Positions 8,455 to 17,165 of a DNA stretch of 64,000 bases are shown here, piece by piece. Every line of letters begins with the position of its first letter. Position 1 is the stretch's first letter. The DNA comes from Reyranella sp. (GTDB lineage Bacteria; Pseudomonadota; Alphaproteobacteria; Reyranellales; Reyranellaceae): assembly GCF_030651995.1 (NCBI RefSeq), contig NZ_JAUSBN010000030.1, positions 17,841-81,840 on the forward strand, given 5' to 3'. The position numbers were made by a program, and so were the translations under genes. The notes beneath the pieces were generated by a model. It had not been told where the DNA came from. It did not search any database and worked only from the letters and a program-made list of their open reading frames with translations.

Positions 8455-9192
8455 TTATTCATGGAACATGCGGACGGTGGACGGCTGATAGCCCGTGTTG
8501 GGCGCGAGGAAGCGGCGGAGCTGCTCCCTCGCCTGGTCCTGGGCGGCCACCCGCGCGGCCGCCTCGAGGCTCTGGGCCCTGCCCTGAGCAGCGACCGTCG
8601 CTGTGAGATCGGCAAGCTGCTGCGCTTGTAGGGCGACCAGCTGGTTACCGGCCTGCGCCGCCTCCAGTGCCCCTGCAGCGCCCTGGCTGGCATCGACGAG
8701 CGCGGACAGTTCTGAACGGTTGGTGTCGAGGTTACCGACAACGGTCGCCTGGATGCGCAGCGCATCCTGCAGGCCCGCGACGGAGTTCTCCCAACGTGTC
8801 CGGGCATTGGCGATCAACGACTGGGCCGACTGGTTCTCCGACGCCGGCGCATAGGTCGTCGAGAACGCCCGATCGATCTGCTGGACGTCGTAGGCGATGT
8901 TCTGGGCCTGACCCAGGAGTTGCCGAGTCCGCCCGATCGACTGCTGAAGCTGCTGCAGCGAGGAGTATGGGAGGCTCGTGAGATGACGCGCCTGGTTGAT
9001 CAGCATCTGCGCTTCGTTCTGCAGCGACAGGATCTGATTGTTGACCTGCTCGAGCGTGCGCGCCGCGGTCAGCAGGTTTTGCGAATAATTGGTGGGATCG
9101 AACACGTGCATCTGCGCCGAAGCCGGGAGCGCGCTGCCGGAGAGGGCGAGAATGGCTGCGAGCGTAACGCCGTAACCACGGAGAGAGGTCAT
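8455..9192 (-). CDS. trbJ: Conjugal transfer protein TrbJ (VirB5-like)
   Basis: A 245-residue secreted VirB5-type protein, usually a minor pilus component or an adhesin. ATG ending at 9192 gives a signal peptide cleaved after ALPASA (near residue 26), and it overlaps the trbE stop by four bases. The mature part is almost entirely helical and Gln/Ala-rich, with long coiled-coil-like stretches (LEQVNNQILSLQNEAQMLIN; SIGRTRQLLGQAQNIAYDVQ), as usual for the family. The conserved FDPTNYSQNLLTAARTL motif follows the signal. It appears complete. Confidence 0.92.
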   Translation of the reverse strand: MTSLRGYGVTLAAILALSGSALPASAQMHVFDPTNYSQNLLTAARTLEQVNNQILSLQNEAQMLINQARHLTSLPYSSLQQLQQSIGRTRQLLGQAQNIAYDVQQIDRAFSTTYAPASENQSAQSLIANARTRWENSVAGLQDALRIQATVVGNLDTNRSELSALVDASQGAAGALEAAQAGNQLVALQAQQLADLTATVAAQGRAQSLEAAARVAAQDQAREQLRRFLAPNTGYQPSTVRMFHE

Positions 9193-10998
9193 GACGATTC
9201 TCCTGTGCTGAGGTCGGGGATGAGATCGGCAGCCCACGGCACGCCGCGCGCCTGAAGCCAGCCGGCCAGGAAAGCCTTACGGCCGTGCTCGCCCAGAACG
9301 CGTTCGATCAGGGCCTGGTCCGCCTTCGACGAAGCCGCCGTGAGGGCAATCGTGACCTCGCCAAGGCCGAGCTCGAACAGGCGATTGCCGCGGCGGGACT
9401 GGCAGTAGTAGTCACGCTTGGGCGTCGCCCGGGCGAGAATCTCGATCTGACGGTCATTGAGACCGAAGCGGCGATAGATCTCTGTGATCTGCGGCTCGAT
9501 CGCCCGCTCGTTCGGCAGGAAGAGCCGGGTGGGGCAGCTCTCGATGATGGCCGGCGCGATGGCGGAGCCGTCGATGTCCGAGAGCGACTGGGTCGCGAAG
9601 ACGACGGAGGCGTTCTTCTTGCGCAAGGTCTTCAGCCATTCGCGCAGCTGGCCGGCGAAGCCCTCGTCGTCCAGGGCGAGCCAGCCCTCGTCCACGATCA
9701 GCAGGGTCGGGCTGCCGTCCAAACGGGCCTCGATCCGATGGAAGAGATAGGCGAGCACGGCAGCCGCGGCGCCGGTGCCGATCAGCCCCTCGGTCTCGAA
9801 GACCTGCACCGACGTACTGCCGAGCCGTTCGGCCTCCGCATCCAGCAGACGGCCATAGGTCCCTCCCAGGCAATAAGGCTGGAGGGCCCGCTTGAGGGCG
9901 GCCGACTGCAACAGGACCGACAGGCCCGTCAGGGTGCGCTCTTCCAGCGGTGCGGAGGCCAGCGACCCGAGAGCCGACCATAGATGGTCCTTCACCTCGG
10001 GCGTGAGGACGATCTTCTCCCGGGCCAGGAGAGCTGCAATCCAGTCAGTGGCCCAGCCCCGCTCCGCGACATCGTCGATGCCGGCCAGCGGCTGGAGGGC
10101 AACGGGCTCCCTCTCCTCTTCGCCGAGCGCGCTTCCGAGGTCGTGCCAATCCCCACCCATCGCGAGCGCCGCGGCGCGGATGGAACCGCCGAAGTCGAAG
10201 GCGAATACCTGCGCCTTGTCGTAGCGCCGGAACTGCAACGCCATGAGGGCCAGCAGCACGGACTTGCCCGAGCCCGTCGGGCCGACAACGAGCGTATGGC
10301 CGACATCTCCGACATGCAGGGAGAACCGGAACGGCGTCGCCCCCTCGGTCCTGCCGAAGAACAGCGGCGGCGCACCGAAGTGCTCGTCCGTCGCGGGACC
10401 GGCCCAGACCGCCGACAGCGGGATCATGTGCGCCAGGTTGAGCGTCGAGACCGGCGGCTGGCGCACATTGGCGTAGGCATGCCCGGGAAGGGAGCCCAGC
10501 CACGCATCGACGGCGTTGACCTTCTCGACCATGCAGGTGAAGTCGCGGCCCTGGATCACCTTCTCGACCAGACGAAGCCGCTCGTCGGCGACTCGCGGAT
10601 CCTCGTCCCATACCGTGACGGTCACCGTGCAGTAGGCCGCGCCGACCGCGTCCGAACCGAGTTCCTGCAACGCCACATCGGCGTCGATCGCCTTGTTGTG
10701 CGCATCGGTGTCGACGAGCGTCGACGCCTCGTTGGTCATCACCTCCTTGAGGATGGCCGCGATGGACTTCCTCTTGGCGAACCACTGACGGCGGATGCGC
10801 GTCAGAAGTCGGGTGGCGTCGGTCTTGTCGAGCAGGATCGCCCGCGTCGACCAGCGGTAGGCGAAGGCCAGGCGATTGAGTTCGTCGAGCAGTCCGGGCG
10901 TGGTGGTTCCCGGGAAGCCGACGATCGTGAGCACCCGCAGGTGGCAGTCGCCGAGCTTCAGCTCCAGGCCACCCGTCAAGGGTTGATCGGCCAGCACC
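9189..10998 (-). pseudogene. trbE: TrbE (VirB4-like) ATPase, 5'-truncated by a deletion
   Basis: The sequence from LADQPLTGGLELKLGDCHLR to the stop is an excellent TrbE match: family helices, Walker A (GPTGSGKS), Walker B (PTLLIVDEGWLALDDE) and the C-terminal ATPase core through DYYCQSRRGNRLFELGLGE. TrbE normally starts about 210-220 residues earlier. Here everything upstream of LADQPLT is missing, and the frame runs into DNA that codes, in another frame, for a strawberry-notch-like protein. No proper start with a ribosome site remains; the nearest in-frame start would be GTG at the junction. The ATPase domain might still be made, but a working TrbE without its N-terminal domain is unlikely. 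Confidence 0.85.
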
Positions 10999-11983
10999 GG
11001 AGTAGCGTGCCGACGTCGGGGGCCATGCTGAATGATGCTGGAAACGATGTTGGATCGTCGGCAGGAATGCGATCGATAACGGTGAGTCGGGTCTCGACCG
11101 CGGTACCGTGGCGTGCGTAGACACGCCCATCGATGGCGGCGGAGAACACGACACGGCCGCGTTCCTGGAGGCGGACGAAGGCCTCGCGCCATGACGGATG
11201 GTCCGGCGAGAGGCTGGCGCCGGTGATCGCGACCAGGCGCCCGCCGTCGGCGAGCCGCGCGAGCGCAGACGAGATGTGGCGAAGGGCGGCGCCAGCGACG
11301 GTGCCGTCGACATGTGCAGCAGCCGAGAATGGCGGATTCATCAGCACGACGCTCGGACGCACGGCATCGTCCAGATGGTCGTGGATGTGAGCCGCGTCGT
11401 AGCGTGTCGTCGCAGCACTAGGAAAGAGTTGCCGGAGCAAGGCCGCGCGGGTTTCCGCCAGCTCGTTCAGGACGAGTCGGCTGCGAGCGAGCTCCGCGAA
11501 GATGGCGAGTAGCCCCGTCCCTGCTGAGGGCTCGAGCACGAGATCGGCCGGGCTGATCGCGGCAGCGCTGGCGGCGACAAACCCGAGCGCGAGCGGCGTC
11601 GAGAATTGCTGCAGTGTCTGGCTCTCTTCGGAACGGCGCGTATGGGTGGGAAGAAGTGCTGCGATCCTGCCGAGCAGGGACTGCTCGGCAGCCGATGACT
11701 CCGCCCGCTTCCGAATGGCCGGGCCGAACTTGCGCATGAACAGCACGGTCGCCGCCTCGCAGGCGTCGTAGGCGGTCTTCCAGTCCCAGGCGCCCGCTGC
11801 GTCGGAGCCGCCGAAGGCGTGCTCCATGGCAGCGCGCAGGATGACCGCGTCGATGCGGTTGCCACGCTCGAGGTGAGGAAGAAGAAGGTGTGCCGCGGCG
11901 GCAATGCCGGTAGACGGATCCGCAGGAGCGCCGGTGAGCGAGCGTAGCGCTGGCGCCGCCGCCGAGAAGAGGACGTCCGACAT
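10976..11983 (-). pseudogene. Strawberry-notch-family protein, N-terminal methylase-like part only
   Basis: ATG ending at 11983 (MSDVLFSAAAPALRSLTGAP) starts a 335-residue product. It has a class I SAM-binding fold: FSTPLALGFVAASAA, then LVLEPSAGTGLLAIFAELAR and the catalytic-type VVLMNPPFS. This is the N-terminal part of the very large (about 1400-residue) methylase plus helicase proteins related to strawberry notch that are core genes of this ICE family. Similarity continues to SMAPDVGTLL and ends there; the last residues RCWPINP are trbE sequence read in another frame. The whole DEAD/DEAH-type helicase half is gone. The product might fold but cannot do the full job. Confidence 0.75.
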
Positions 11984-11996
11984 GGAAGAGACCTCG

Positions 11997-12032
11997 GAGA
12001 GCGGGAACGGTTCCGAACCGGAAGGCGCTCTC
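11997..12032 (-). promoter_or_regulatory. Imperfect palindrome in the leader of the strawberry-notch gene
   Basis: Outer arms GAGAGCG (11997-12003) and CGCTCTC (12026-12032) enclose inner arms GGTTC (12009-12013) and GAACC (12015-12019). The element ends 13 bases upstream of the start codon at 11983. It could be an operator or an RNA hairpin affecting translation. The outer-arm motif resembles the inverted repeat upstream of parB. Confidence 0.45.
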
Positions 12033-12112
12033 TCTGGACCTCGCCGGCTCAAACCCGTCCCGGCCGTCCTCTCCCTCTCGCTTACGCCTCGGAGGTGAGG
12101 AAGCCCTCGATG

Positions 12113-12138
12113 GAAAAAGCCCGGCACGGCGCCGGGCT
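12113..12138 (-). terminator. Rho-independent terminator downstream of parB
   Basis: On the minus strand an 8-bp GC-rich stem (AGCCCGGC with GCCGGGCT, five-base loop) is followed directly by TTTTT. It lies about 60 bases past the parB stop codon, so it should end the parB transcript before the strawberry-notch remnant. Confidence 0.75.
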
Positions 12139-12196
12139 TAACCAGGGATTGGCGGCGAGAACGCGGGGCGGCCGAGGCCACTCCGCTATTTTCCTG

Positions 12197-14314
12197 CTAC
12201 TCAGCGGCAATCGCAGCCGGCTCAGACTCGTCCGTCGCGGCATCCCCGCCGGCGCCGACGAGGAAAGCGGGAAGCTCTCCGGCCGGCTCGGCGGGCGTGA
12301 CCGGCACCTCCTCGCCGTCGGCGAGCCGCAGCGGATCTGGCAGCCACCCCGTGCCGTCGAGCAGCCGCTCGGCCTCCTTTGCCATCTCGGCCTTCTTGAG
12401 GTGGTCGATAAGCTGCGCTGCCTGATCGCCCTTGGCCTCGCGCACGGCCTCCAGGATGCGGGGCTTGGTGACGCGTCCAAGGTAGTTGTCGACCGTCGGC
12501 CGCCAGCCGGCTTCCACCATGTCGAGGTGGACGGCACGGGCCAGCCGGTCGGCCTGGGCGATGCGCTGCTGCATGCCGTGCGCCGAGACACCCGGCCCAC
12601 CGTAGCGGTCGCCCTTCTCGTAAAGCGCATTCACCCCGAACGACACGCAATGCGCCAGCAGCGCAGCACGACGGGAATCGCCGAGGGAGACGAGCCAGTC
12701 CCACAGTGCGGCTTCGTCTTTGGGCAGCTCGGCGTTCCAGGCGTCATGCCGGTCGGCGACCGCCCGGGCGGAAGGACTGTCCTTCAGGTCGGCCGCCTGG
12801 ACGGGAAAGAACACATGCCGCACCGAGGCCTCCAGGCACGCGCCGGGCGCGCTGTGCTGGAAGGTGTCGCGGCAGAGCTTGTGCAGCAACGCCGTGAGGG
12901 CGACCTGCGGGTTGTTCGCCACCGCGTCCCGCAGCGCCAGCGTGCGATGAGCCGTCAGCTCACTCACGAGCCGTTCTGGCAGAGGCTTGATCGCATCGTC
13001 GTCGCCGTCGTCCTCCGGCTGGTCGCCTCCGATGGTGATGACGGTGCGGTGGGCGGGAACAGCAGGCGCCATCTCATTCGCCCCGCCGATCTCGTCTTGT
13101 GTCGGATCTTCGCGGCCCGCCGGCACCGGCTCGTCTTCCGGCCGGACATAGCCGCGATCCGCCGCAAGGCGTCCGTCGACGCCGATGCTGACGAACACAC
13201 CGGCACGGGCGGTCTCGGCCGGCTCGTAGCGGACCGGACGATTCTCGAAGGCGGCAAGCGCTTTCTCGATCTCGCCCAGCCTCGCATCGATCTCGTCGGG
13301 CAGCTCGTCGGCGCCTTCGTACTCGCTCTCGAGCTTGGCCTGCTCGGCGGTCAGGGAGTCGAACGTCGCCTGTTCGTCGGGCATGAGCTCGACCACCACG
13401 CCGTCGAGCCGCCGAAGCTGATGGGCATGGCCGTACCGCAAATCGACCGCCACCTCGATCCACTTCCAGCCTTCGACAGCGATCTTATCCGCCTCGGCTG
13501 CCAGCTTCTCGCTGGCCAGGCGATCGAGCAGGGCAACGTCCTGAAGCCAGCCTCCCCCGTCCTCCTCGAACAGGTCGCGCAGGACCATACCACCTGCTGC
13601 CTCATAGGCATCGAGCCCGACAAACCGCGCACGGCGCTCCGACGTGCGCACGGCGCTCTCGGTGAGCTGGCGGCGGATCAGGTAAGGCTCCTTGTTGTAG
13701 GACTGCTGCAATGCCTCCCAGACCTGCTCCTGCCGCGCAGGGTCGGCGCTGACGGTAAAGGCCATGAGTTGCTCCAGGGTCATGCCGTCCTCGGCATAGA
13801 TCTCGAGCAGCTTCTCGGAGACCGAGGCCAGCCGCAGCCGCTGCTTAACCACGGTCGGCGCAACGAAGAAGCGGGCGGCGATCTCCTCCTCGCCGGCGCC
13901 CTGCTCGCGTAGCGCCTTGAAGGCGCGGAATTGATCGAGCGGATGCAGGGCGACACGCTGGAAATTCTCGGCCAGCGAATCCTCCTCTGCCGAGATCTCC
14001 GTCCCGAGATTGCGCACGATGCACGGGATCGGCGCCGTTTTCGACAGGCGCTTCTGCTTCACCAGCCGCTGGAGGGCCCGGTAGCGGCGACCGCCGGCCG
14101 GGATCTCAAACTGGCCGGCCTCGGCGCCATCGACGTCGAGGACCGGCCGGACGTTAAGGCTCTGCAACAGCCCACGCCGGGCGATGTCCTCGGCCAAGTC
14201 CTCGATCGAGATGCCGGCCTTCACGCGCCGGACGTTGGACTGGCTGAGCGCCAGCTTGTTGAAGGGAATGTCGCGCGATGCGCTGAGGGTGATCTTCTGA
14301 AAGGCCTTTGCCAT
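12197..14314 (-). CDS. ParB/Srx-type N-terminal domain protein of the ICE (large ParB-like)
   Basis: A 705-residue protein. ATG ending at 14314 gives MAKAFQKITLSASRDIPFNK, the expected start; the 16 extra codons upstream have no support. Residues about 10-120 are a ParB N-terminal domain (IPAGGRRYRALQRLV, then EDSLAENFQRVALHPLDQFR), followed by the helix-turn-helix region (GEEEIAARFFVAPTVVKQRL). The C-terminal 450 residues are the ICE-specific extension with acidic linker (GGDQPEDDGDDDAI). Proteins of this size sit next to strawberry-notch genes in related ICEs and are thought to act in element maintenance or DNA processing; classical ParB ATPase partner ParA is not seen here. A terminator lies just downstream. 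Confidence 0.88.
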   Translation of the reverse strand: MAKAFQKITLSASRDIPFNKLALSQSNVRRVKAGISIEDLAEDIARRGLLQSLNVRPVLDVDGAEAGQFEIPAGGRRYRALQRLVKQKRLSKTAPIPCIVRNLGTEISAEEDSLAENFQRVALHPLDQFRAFKALREQGAGEEEIAARFFVAPTVVKQRLRLASVSEKLLEIYAEDGMTLEQLMAFTVSADPARQEQVWEALQQSYNKEPYLIRRQLTESAVRTSERRARFVGLDAYEAAGGMVLRDLFEEDGGGWLQDVALLDRLASEKLAAEADKIAVEGWKWIEVAVDLRYGHAHQLRRLDGVVVELMPDEQATFDSLTAEQAKLESEYEGADELPDEIDARLGEIEKALAAFENRPVRYEPAETARAGVFVSIGVDGRLAADRGYVRPEDEPVPAGREDPTQDEIGGANEMAPAVPAHRTVITIGGDQPEDDGDDDAIKPLPERLVSELTAHRTLALRDAVANNPQVALTALLHKLCRDTFQHSAPGACLEASVRHVFFPVQAADLKDSPSARAVADRHDAWNAELPKDEAALWDWLVSLGDSRRAALLAHCVSFGVNALYEKGDRYGGPGVSAHGMQQRIAQADRLARAVHLDMVEAGWRPTVDNYLGRVTKPRILEAVREAKGDQAAQLIDHLKKAEMAKEAERLLDGTGWLPDPLRLADGEEVPVTPAEPAGELPAFLVGAGGDAATDESEPAAIAAE

Positions 14315-14335
14315 GAGTGGACTCCGAGACGGACA

Positions 14336-14356
14336 ATCGAGAGCCGCTCTCTCGAT
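14336..14356 (-). promoter_or_regulatory. Perfect 8-bp inverted repeat in the parB leader
   Basis: ATCGAGAG (14336-14343) pairs with CTCTCGAT (14349-14356) across a five-base loop. It lies 22 bases upstream of the parB start codon. Position and symmetry suggest an autoregulatory operator or leader hairpin. There is no T-run on the minus side, so a terminator is unlikely. Confidence 0.45.
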
Positions 14357-14965
14357 TTCCAATCCGTCACGAACTCCAGCGGAGCCCTCTTACTCTGTCA
14401 TTAGAGAGCTAATGCCCTCACGAATGCATCACGACGGCAAGACCTCGGAGACGCTAAGGGTCGCGCATGCAGGCCCCGCCTTCCGCCCGAAGGGGTTGGC
14501 CTTGGCGCGAAAGGGGCGGCACGCCCCTCCTCAAGAAATCAATGTCAGCCAGCAGGCTGTCACTGTGTCATCTGCGCGAGAGATCGTTACCCGAAGGGTG
14601 AAGACGCCTTCGTGAGGCCGCTCGACTAGGCGACCCGAGTAGAGCCCGGTCCGGATTAGCCGGACGCGCCCATATAGAAGCTGCACATTTTACAAAGAAT
14701 GCAATTTCAGTCCAGAAGCGGGCGTCCCTCCTCGCACAACCACTGTCTTGCGCATATCGCGGTGCCGCTATGTTGCACCGGAGCGGGAATCCCATCAGGC
14801 GACCCCTGGCGGGCTCCCCGCGTGGAACACCGGCAATCGCTCGGGATCTGCCGTTTCGAGAGCCGTTCTGCGCGAGGTCCTAGACTAGGCGGCATTGGAG
14901 CTCTCAATACCTTGTGGCGGCAAGAGCTCGAAGTTATCGAAGAACATAGATAACTCTCTTTCTTG
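14357..14965. other. Non-coding region between parB and the methylase operon
   Basis: No gene could be supported. Several short frames cover it, but their products look random and none has a convincing ribosome site. It must carry the divergent promoters of parB (minus) and of the ribbon-helix-helix/methylase operon (plus). It is the junction between ICE backbone and cargo. Confidence 0.4.
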
Positions 14966-15004
14966 GTGAGTCAAAGTGATGCACTCTGTTGCAATTCGAC
15001 TCAC
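14966..15004 (+). promoter_or_regulatory. Candidate operator: GTGAGTC/GACTCAC inverted repeat
   Basis: GTGAGTC at 14966-14972 and GACTCAC at 14998-15004 are exact inverted copies with 25 bases between. Flanking bases extend the match loosely (TTGGTGAGTC against TTGTGAGTC). It lies 45 bases upstream of the ribbon-helix-helix start at 15049. Ribbon-helix-helix repressors commonly bind such paired half-sites, so autoregulation of the operon is a reasonable inference. Confidence 0.45.
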
Positions 15005-15048
15005 AAGCCGCCAAGGTGAACAATAAGAGAACATTTAGCAGGTCTGCC

Positions 15049-15267
15049 ATGAGTGATCGATCAAAAAAGCTCGGCCCCCGCGTCACCGTCAGCGTCACGC
15101 CCGGAGACTACGACACGCTTAATGCGCTCGCGGACAAGGATGATGTGTCCGTTTCGTGGGTCATACGGCGCGCAATCCACGAATATCTGCAGCGGCATTA
15201 TCAGCCGGCGCGGCCACTGCGGCAGCCGGCCTCCGAAAGGCGACCGGTGGCGCCGGAGCGCGCATGA
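15049..15267 (+). CDS. Ribbon-helix-helix (CopG-like) DNA-binding protein heading the methylase operon
   Basis: A 72-residue protein starting MSDRSKKLGPRVTVSVTPGD. The strand RVTVSVTPGDYDTL followed by helices ALADKDDVSVSWVIRRAIHE and EYLQRHY is a textbook ribbon-helix-helix fold, including the SVSWVIRRAI second-helix pattern. ATG 15049 is preferred over an earlier ATG at 14989, which would place the operator candidate in coding sequence. Its stop overlaps the next start by four bases (ATGA), so it belongs to the methylase operon. It is most likely the local transcriptional repressor; an antitoxin role is a weaker alternative because no toxin-sized partner follows. Confidence 0.8.
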   Translation: MSDRSKKLGPRVTVSVTPGDYDTLNALADKDDVSVSWVIRRAIHEYLQRHYQPARPLRQPASERRPVAPERA

Positions 15268-17165
15268 CACAAATGAAAATGCCGGGGAAGTTCGATCGCA
15301 TGCCATACAATCAGCCCAGGCCGCGTAAATCCGCGCCCTCGATGCCGGAAACGTCTCTGAACGCGCTGTATCGACGGCCGCTGGCCGCAAAGCGCACCGG
15401 TGCCCTTTATGGGGCCTTTCCGTATCCGACAAAAATTTCGCCCGAGGCGATTGCCCTCTATATCGCCGCCCACACAAAACCCGGCGACACGGTGTTCGAC
15501 GGATTTGGAGGCAGCGGGACCACTGGCCTCGCCGCATTGCTTTGCGAAAAGCCGACAGCCGAACTGCGCGCCGAAGCGATCCGGTTGGGCCTGAATGTAC
15601 AATGGGGCGCCCGCAATGCCGTATTGTACGAACTGGGTGCGCTCGGCGCATTTGTGGGGCGGACACTGACCAATCCGCCCGATCCCATCGCCTTCAGGAA
15701 GGCCGCCGAAGAGGTGTTGGCCGCCTCCGAGAGCGAAGACGGCTGGATGTACGAGGCGCGTGACCCGTCCGGTGCGAAGGGCTCTATCCGGCATCTGATC
15801 TGGAGTGACAACCTGCGCTGCCCCGGCTGCAACCGCGTCGTCGCGTTGTGGGATGCCTGCGTTTCACTCGACCCGGCGGAAATTTCCTCGACCTTTGCTT
15901 GCCCGAAATGCCGTCATGAAAGCCCGATGGATGAGGTGCAGCGGGTCACTGTGCAGGAGCGCGACGATGTTCTGGGCGACAACCGCGCCCTGCGCGGACG
16001 CACTATGGCTCGTGTGTATGGTGCAACCGGGAAAAAACGCTGGTCGCGTCCGGCCACACCCGCCGACCTGGCCCTCCTGAAAAAGATAGATGCCGAACCG
16101 ATCCCGTCTTCCGTGCCGCAGGCGCTCATTCCTTGGGGTGACCTCTACCGGAAAGGCTACCATCAGGGGATCACGCACGTTCATCATTTCTACACGCGGC
16201 GCAATCTCATCATTTTCGCCCGTATGTGGGATCGCGTGGAATCGTATCGCGGCGCGCTCCGCGAAGGGTTGCGGTTCTGGCTGCTGAGCTACAACGCGGC
16301 CCACGGCACGATCATGACGCGCGTCGTGGCAAAATCCGATCAGAAAGACCTGGTCGTCACCAGTGCGCAGCCCGGTGTTCTCTATGTTAGCGGTCTGCCG
16401 GTTGAGAAGAATTTCTTTGCCGGATTGCGGCGTAAGCTGACAACGATTTCGCAGGCGTTTGAGATCATTCACGGCAGCAGCGGAAAGGTCGAAGTCGTTC
16501 AGGGCTCAAGCTGCAAAGTCGGGCTGCCTTCCGGGAGCATCGACTATGTGTTCACTGACCCGCCCTTTGGGGCCAATATACCGTATGCGGAACTCAGTTT
16601 CATAAACGAAGCATGGCTCAAGAGATTCACTGACCGGACGGACGAGGCCATTGTCAGTCCCGACCAAGACAAATCTATCAACGAATACCAGGAGCTGCTT
16701 ACCCGGTCATTCAGCGAGGCGCGCCGGATATTAAAGCCCTCGGGCAAGGCCACAATGGTCTTCCATTCCGCCTCCGCCGACGTGTGGAATGCGTTGCAAC
16801 GCGCCTATCAGGATGCCGGTTTCGATGTCGAGTATGCGGGGGTTCTTGACAAGAAGCAGGGCAGCTTCAAGCAAGTCACGACGCAAGGGGCCGTGCGTGG
16901 TGATCCCGTGCTTCTGCTGGGGCCGCGCCGCAAGGCCGTGAAGAAGGCCGAGGGGGACGATTGTGTCTGGACGGTTGCCACAGCCCTGCATCGCGCCGCG
17001 TCCGCCGCGCATGACCCGGACGAAGTGACCGCACAGAGGCTTTACTCGCGACTCGTGACGCACTTCCTCAGCCGTCACAAGCAAGTGCCGCTCGACGCTG
17101 ATGTCTTCTACCGCTGGTACGCGGAACAATCGATGCCGGGAGTTTTATGCAGTGTCGGCGACTGA
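15264..17165 (+). CDS. DNA methylase with zinc ribbon (defence-cassette methylase 1)
   Basis: A 633-residue DNA methyltransferase of the beta-type arrangement. A SAM-binding motif I appears early (FDGFGGSGTTGLAALL, residues 78-93), and the catalytic motif IV TDPPFGANIPYAEL comes late (from 431). Between them is a CxxC...CxxC zinc ribbon (RCPGCNRV at 185-192; FACPKCRHE at 211-219), as in DUF1156-like methylases. The target base cannot be decided: DPPF is compatible with N4-cytosine or N6-adenine. The ATG overlaps the ribbon-helix-helix stop by four bases and the next gene begins inside its 3' end. It modifies DNA, presumably protecting the host chromosome while its operon partners act on foreign DNA. 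No damage is visible. Confidence 0.85.
   Translation: MTQMKMPGKFDRMPYNQPRPRKSAPSMPETSLNALYRRPLAAKRTGALYGAFPYPTKISPEAIALYIAAHTKPGDTVFDGFGGSGTTGLAALLCEKPTAELRAEAIRLGLNVQWGARNAVLYELGALGAFVGRTLTNPPDPIAFRKAAEEVLAASESEDGWMYEARDPSGAKGSIRHLIWSDNLRCPGCNRVVALWDACVSLDPAEISSTFACPKCRHESPMDEVQRVTVQERDDVLGDNRALRGRTMARVYGATGKKRWSRPATPADLALLKKIDAEPIPSSVPQALIPWGDLYRKGYHQGITHVHHFYTRRNLIIFARMWDRVESYRGALREGLRFWLLSYNAAHGTIMTRVVAKSDQKDLVVTSAQPGVLYVSGLPVEKNFFAGLRRKLTTISQAFEIIHGSSGKVEVVQGSSCKVGLPSGSIDYVFTDPPFGANIPYAELSFINEAWLKRFTDRTDEAIVSPDQDKSINEYQELLTRSFSEARRILKPSGKATMVFHSASADVWNALQRAYQDAGFDVEYAGVLDKKQGSFKQVTTQGAVRGDPVLLLGPRRKAVKKAEGDDCVWTVATALHRAASAAHDPDEVTAQRLYSRLVTHFLSRHKQVPLDADVFYRWYAEQSMPGVLCSVGD

Noticed and set aside
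9984..11120. 378-codon plus-strand frame across trbE
   Set aside because: Antisense shadow of the TrbE ATPase domain with an Arg-rich, random-looking product.
12095..13912. 605-codon open frame on the plus strand across parB
   Set aside because: It is antisense to a well-supported ParB-like gene, has no family likeness and no ribosome site; long antisense frames are common in GC-rich DNA.
14568..14953. Small frames on both strands between parB and the methylase operon
   Set aside because: No ribosome sites and no recognisable product; the two frames overlap each other in opposite directions.
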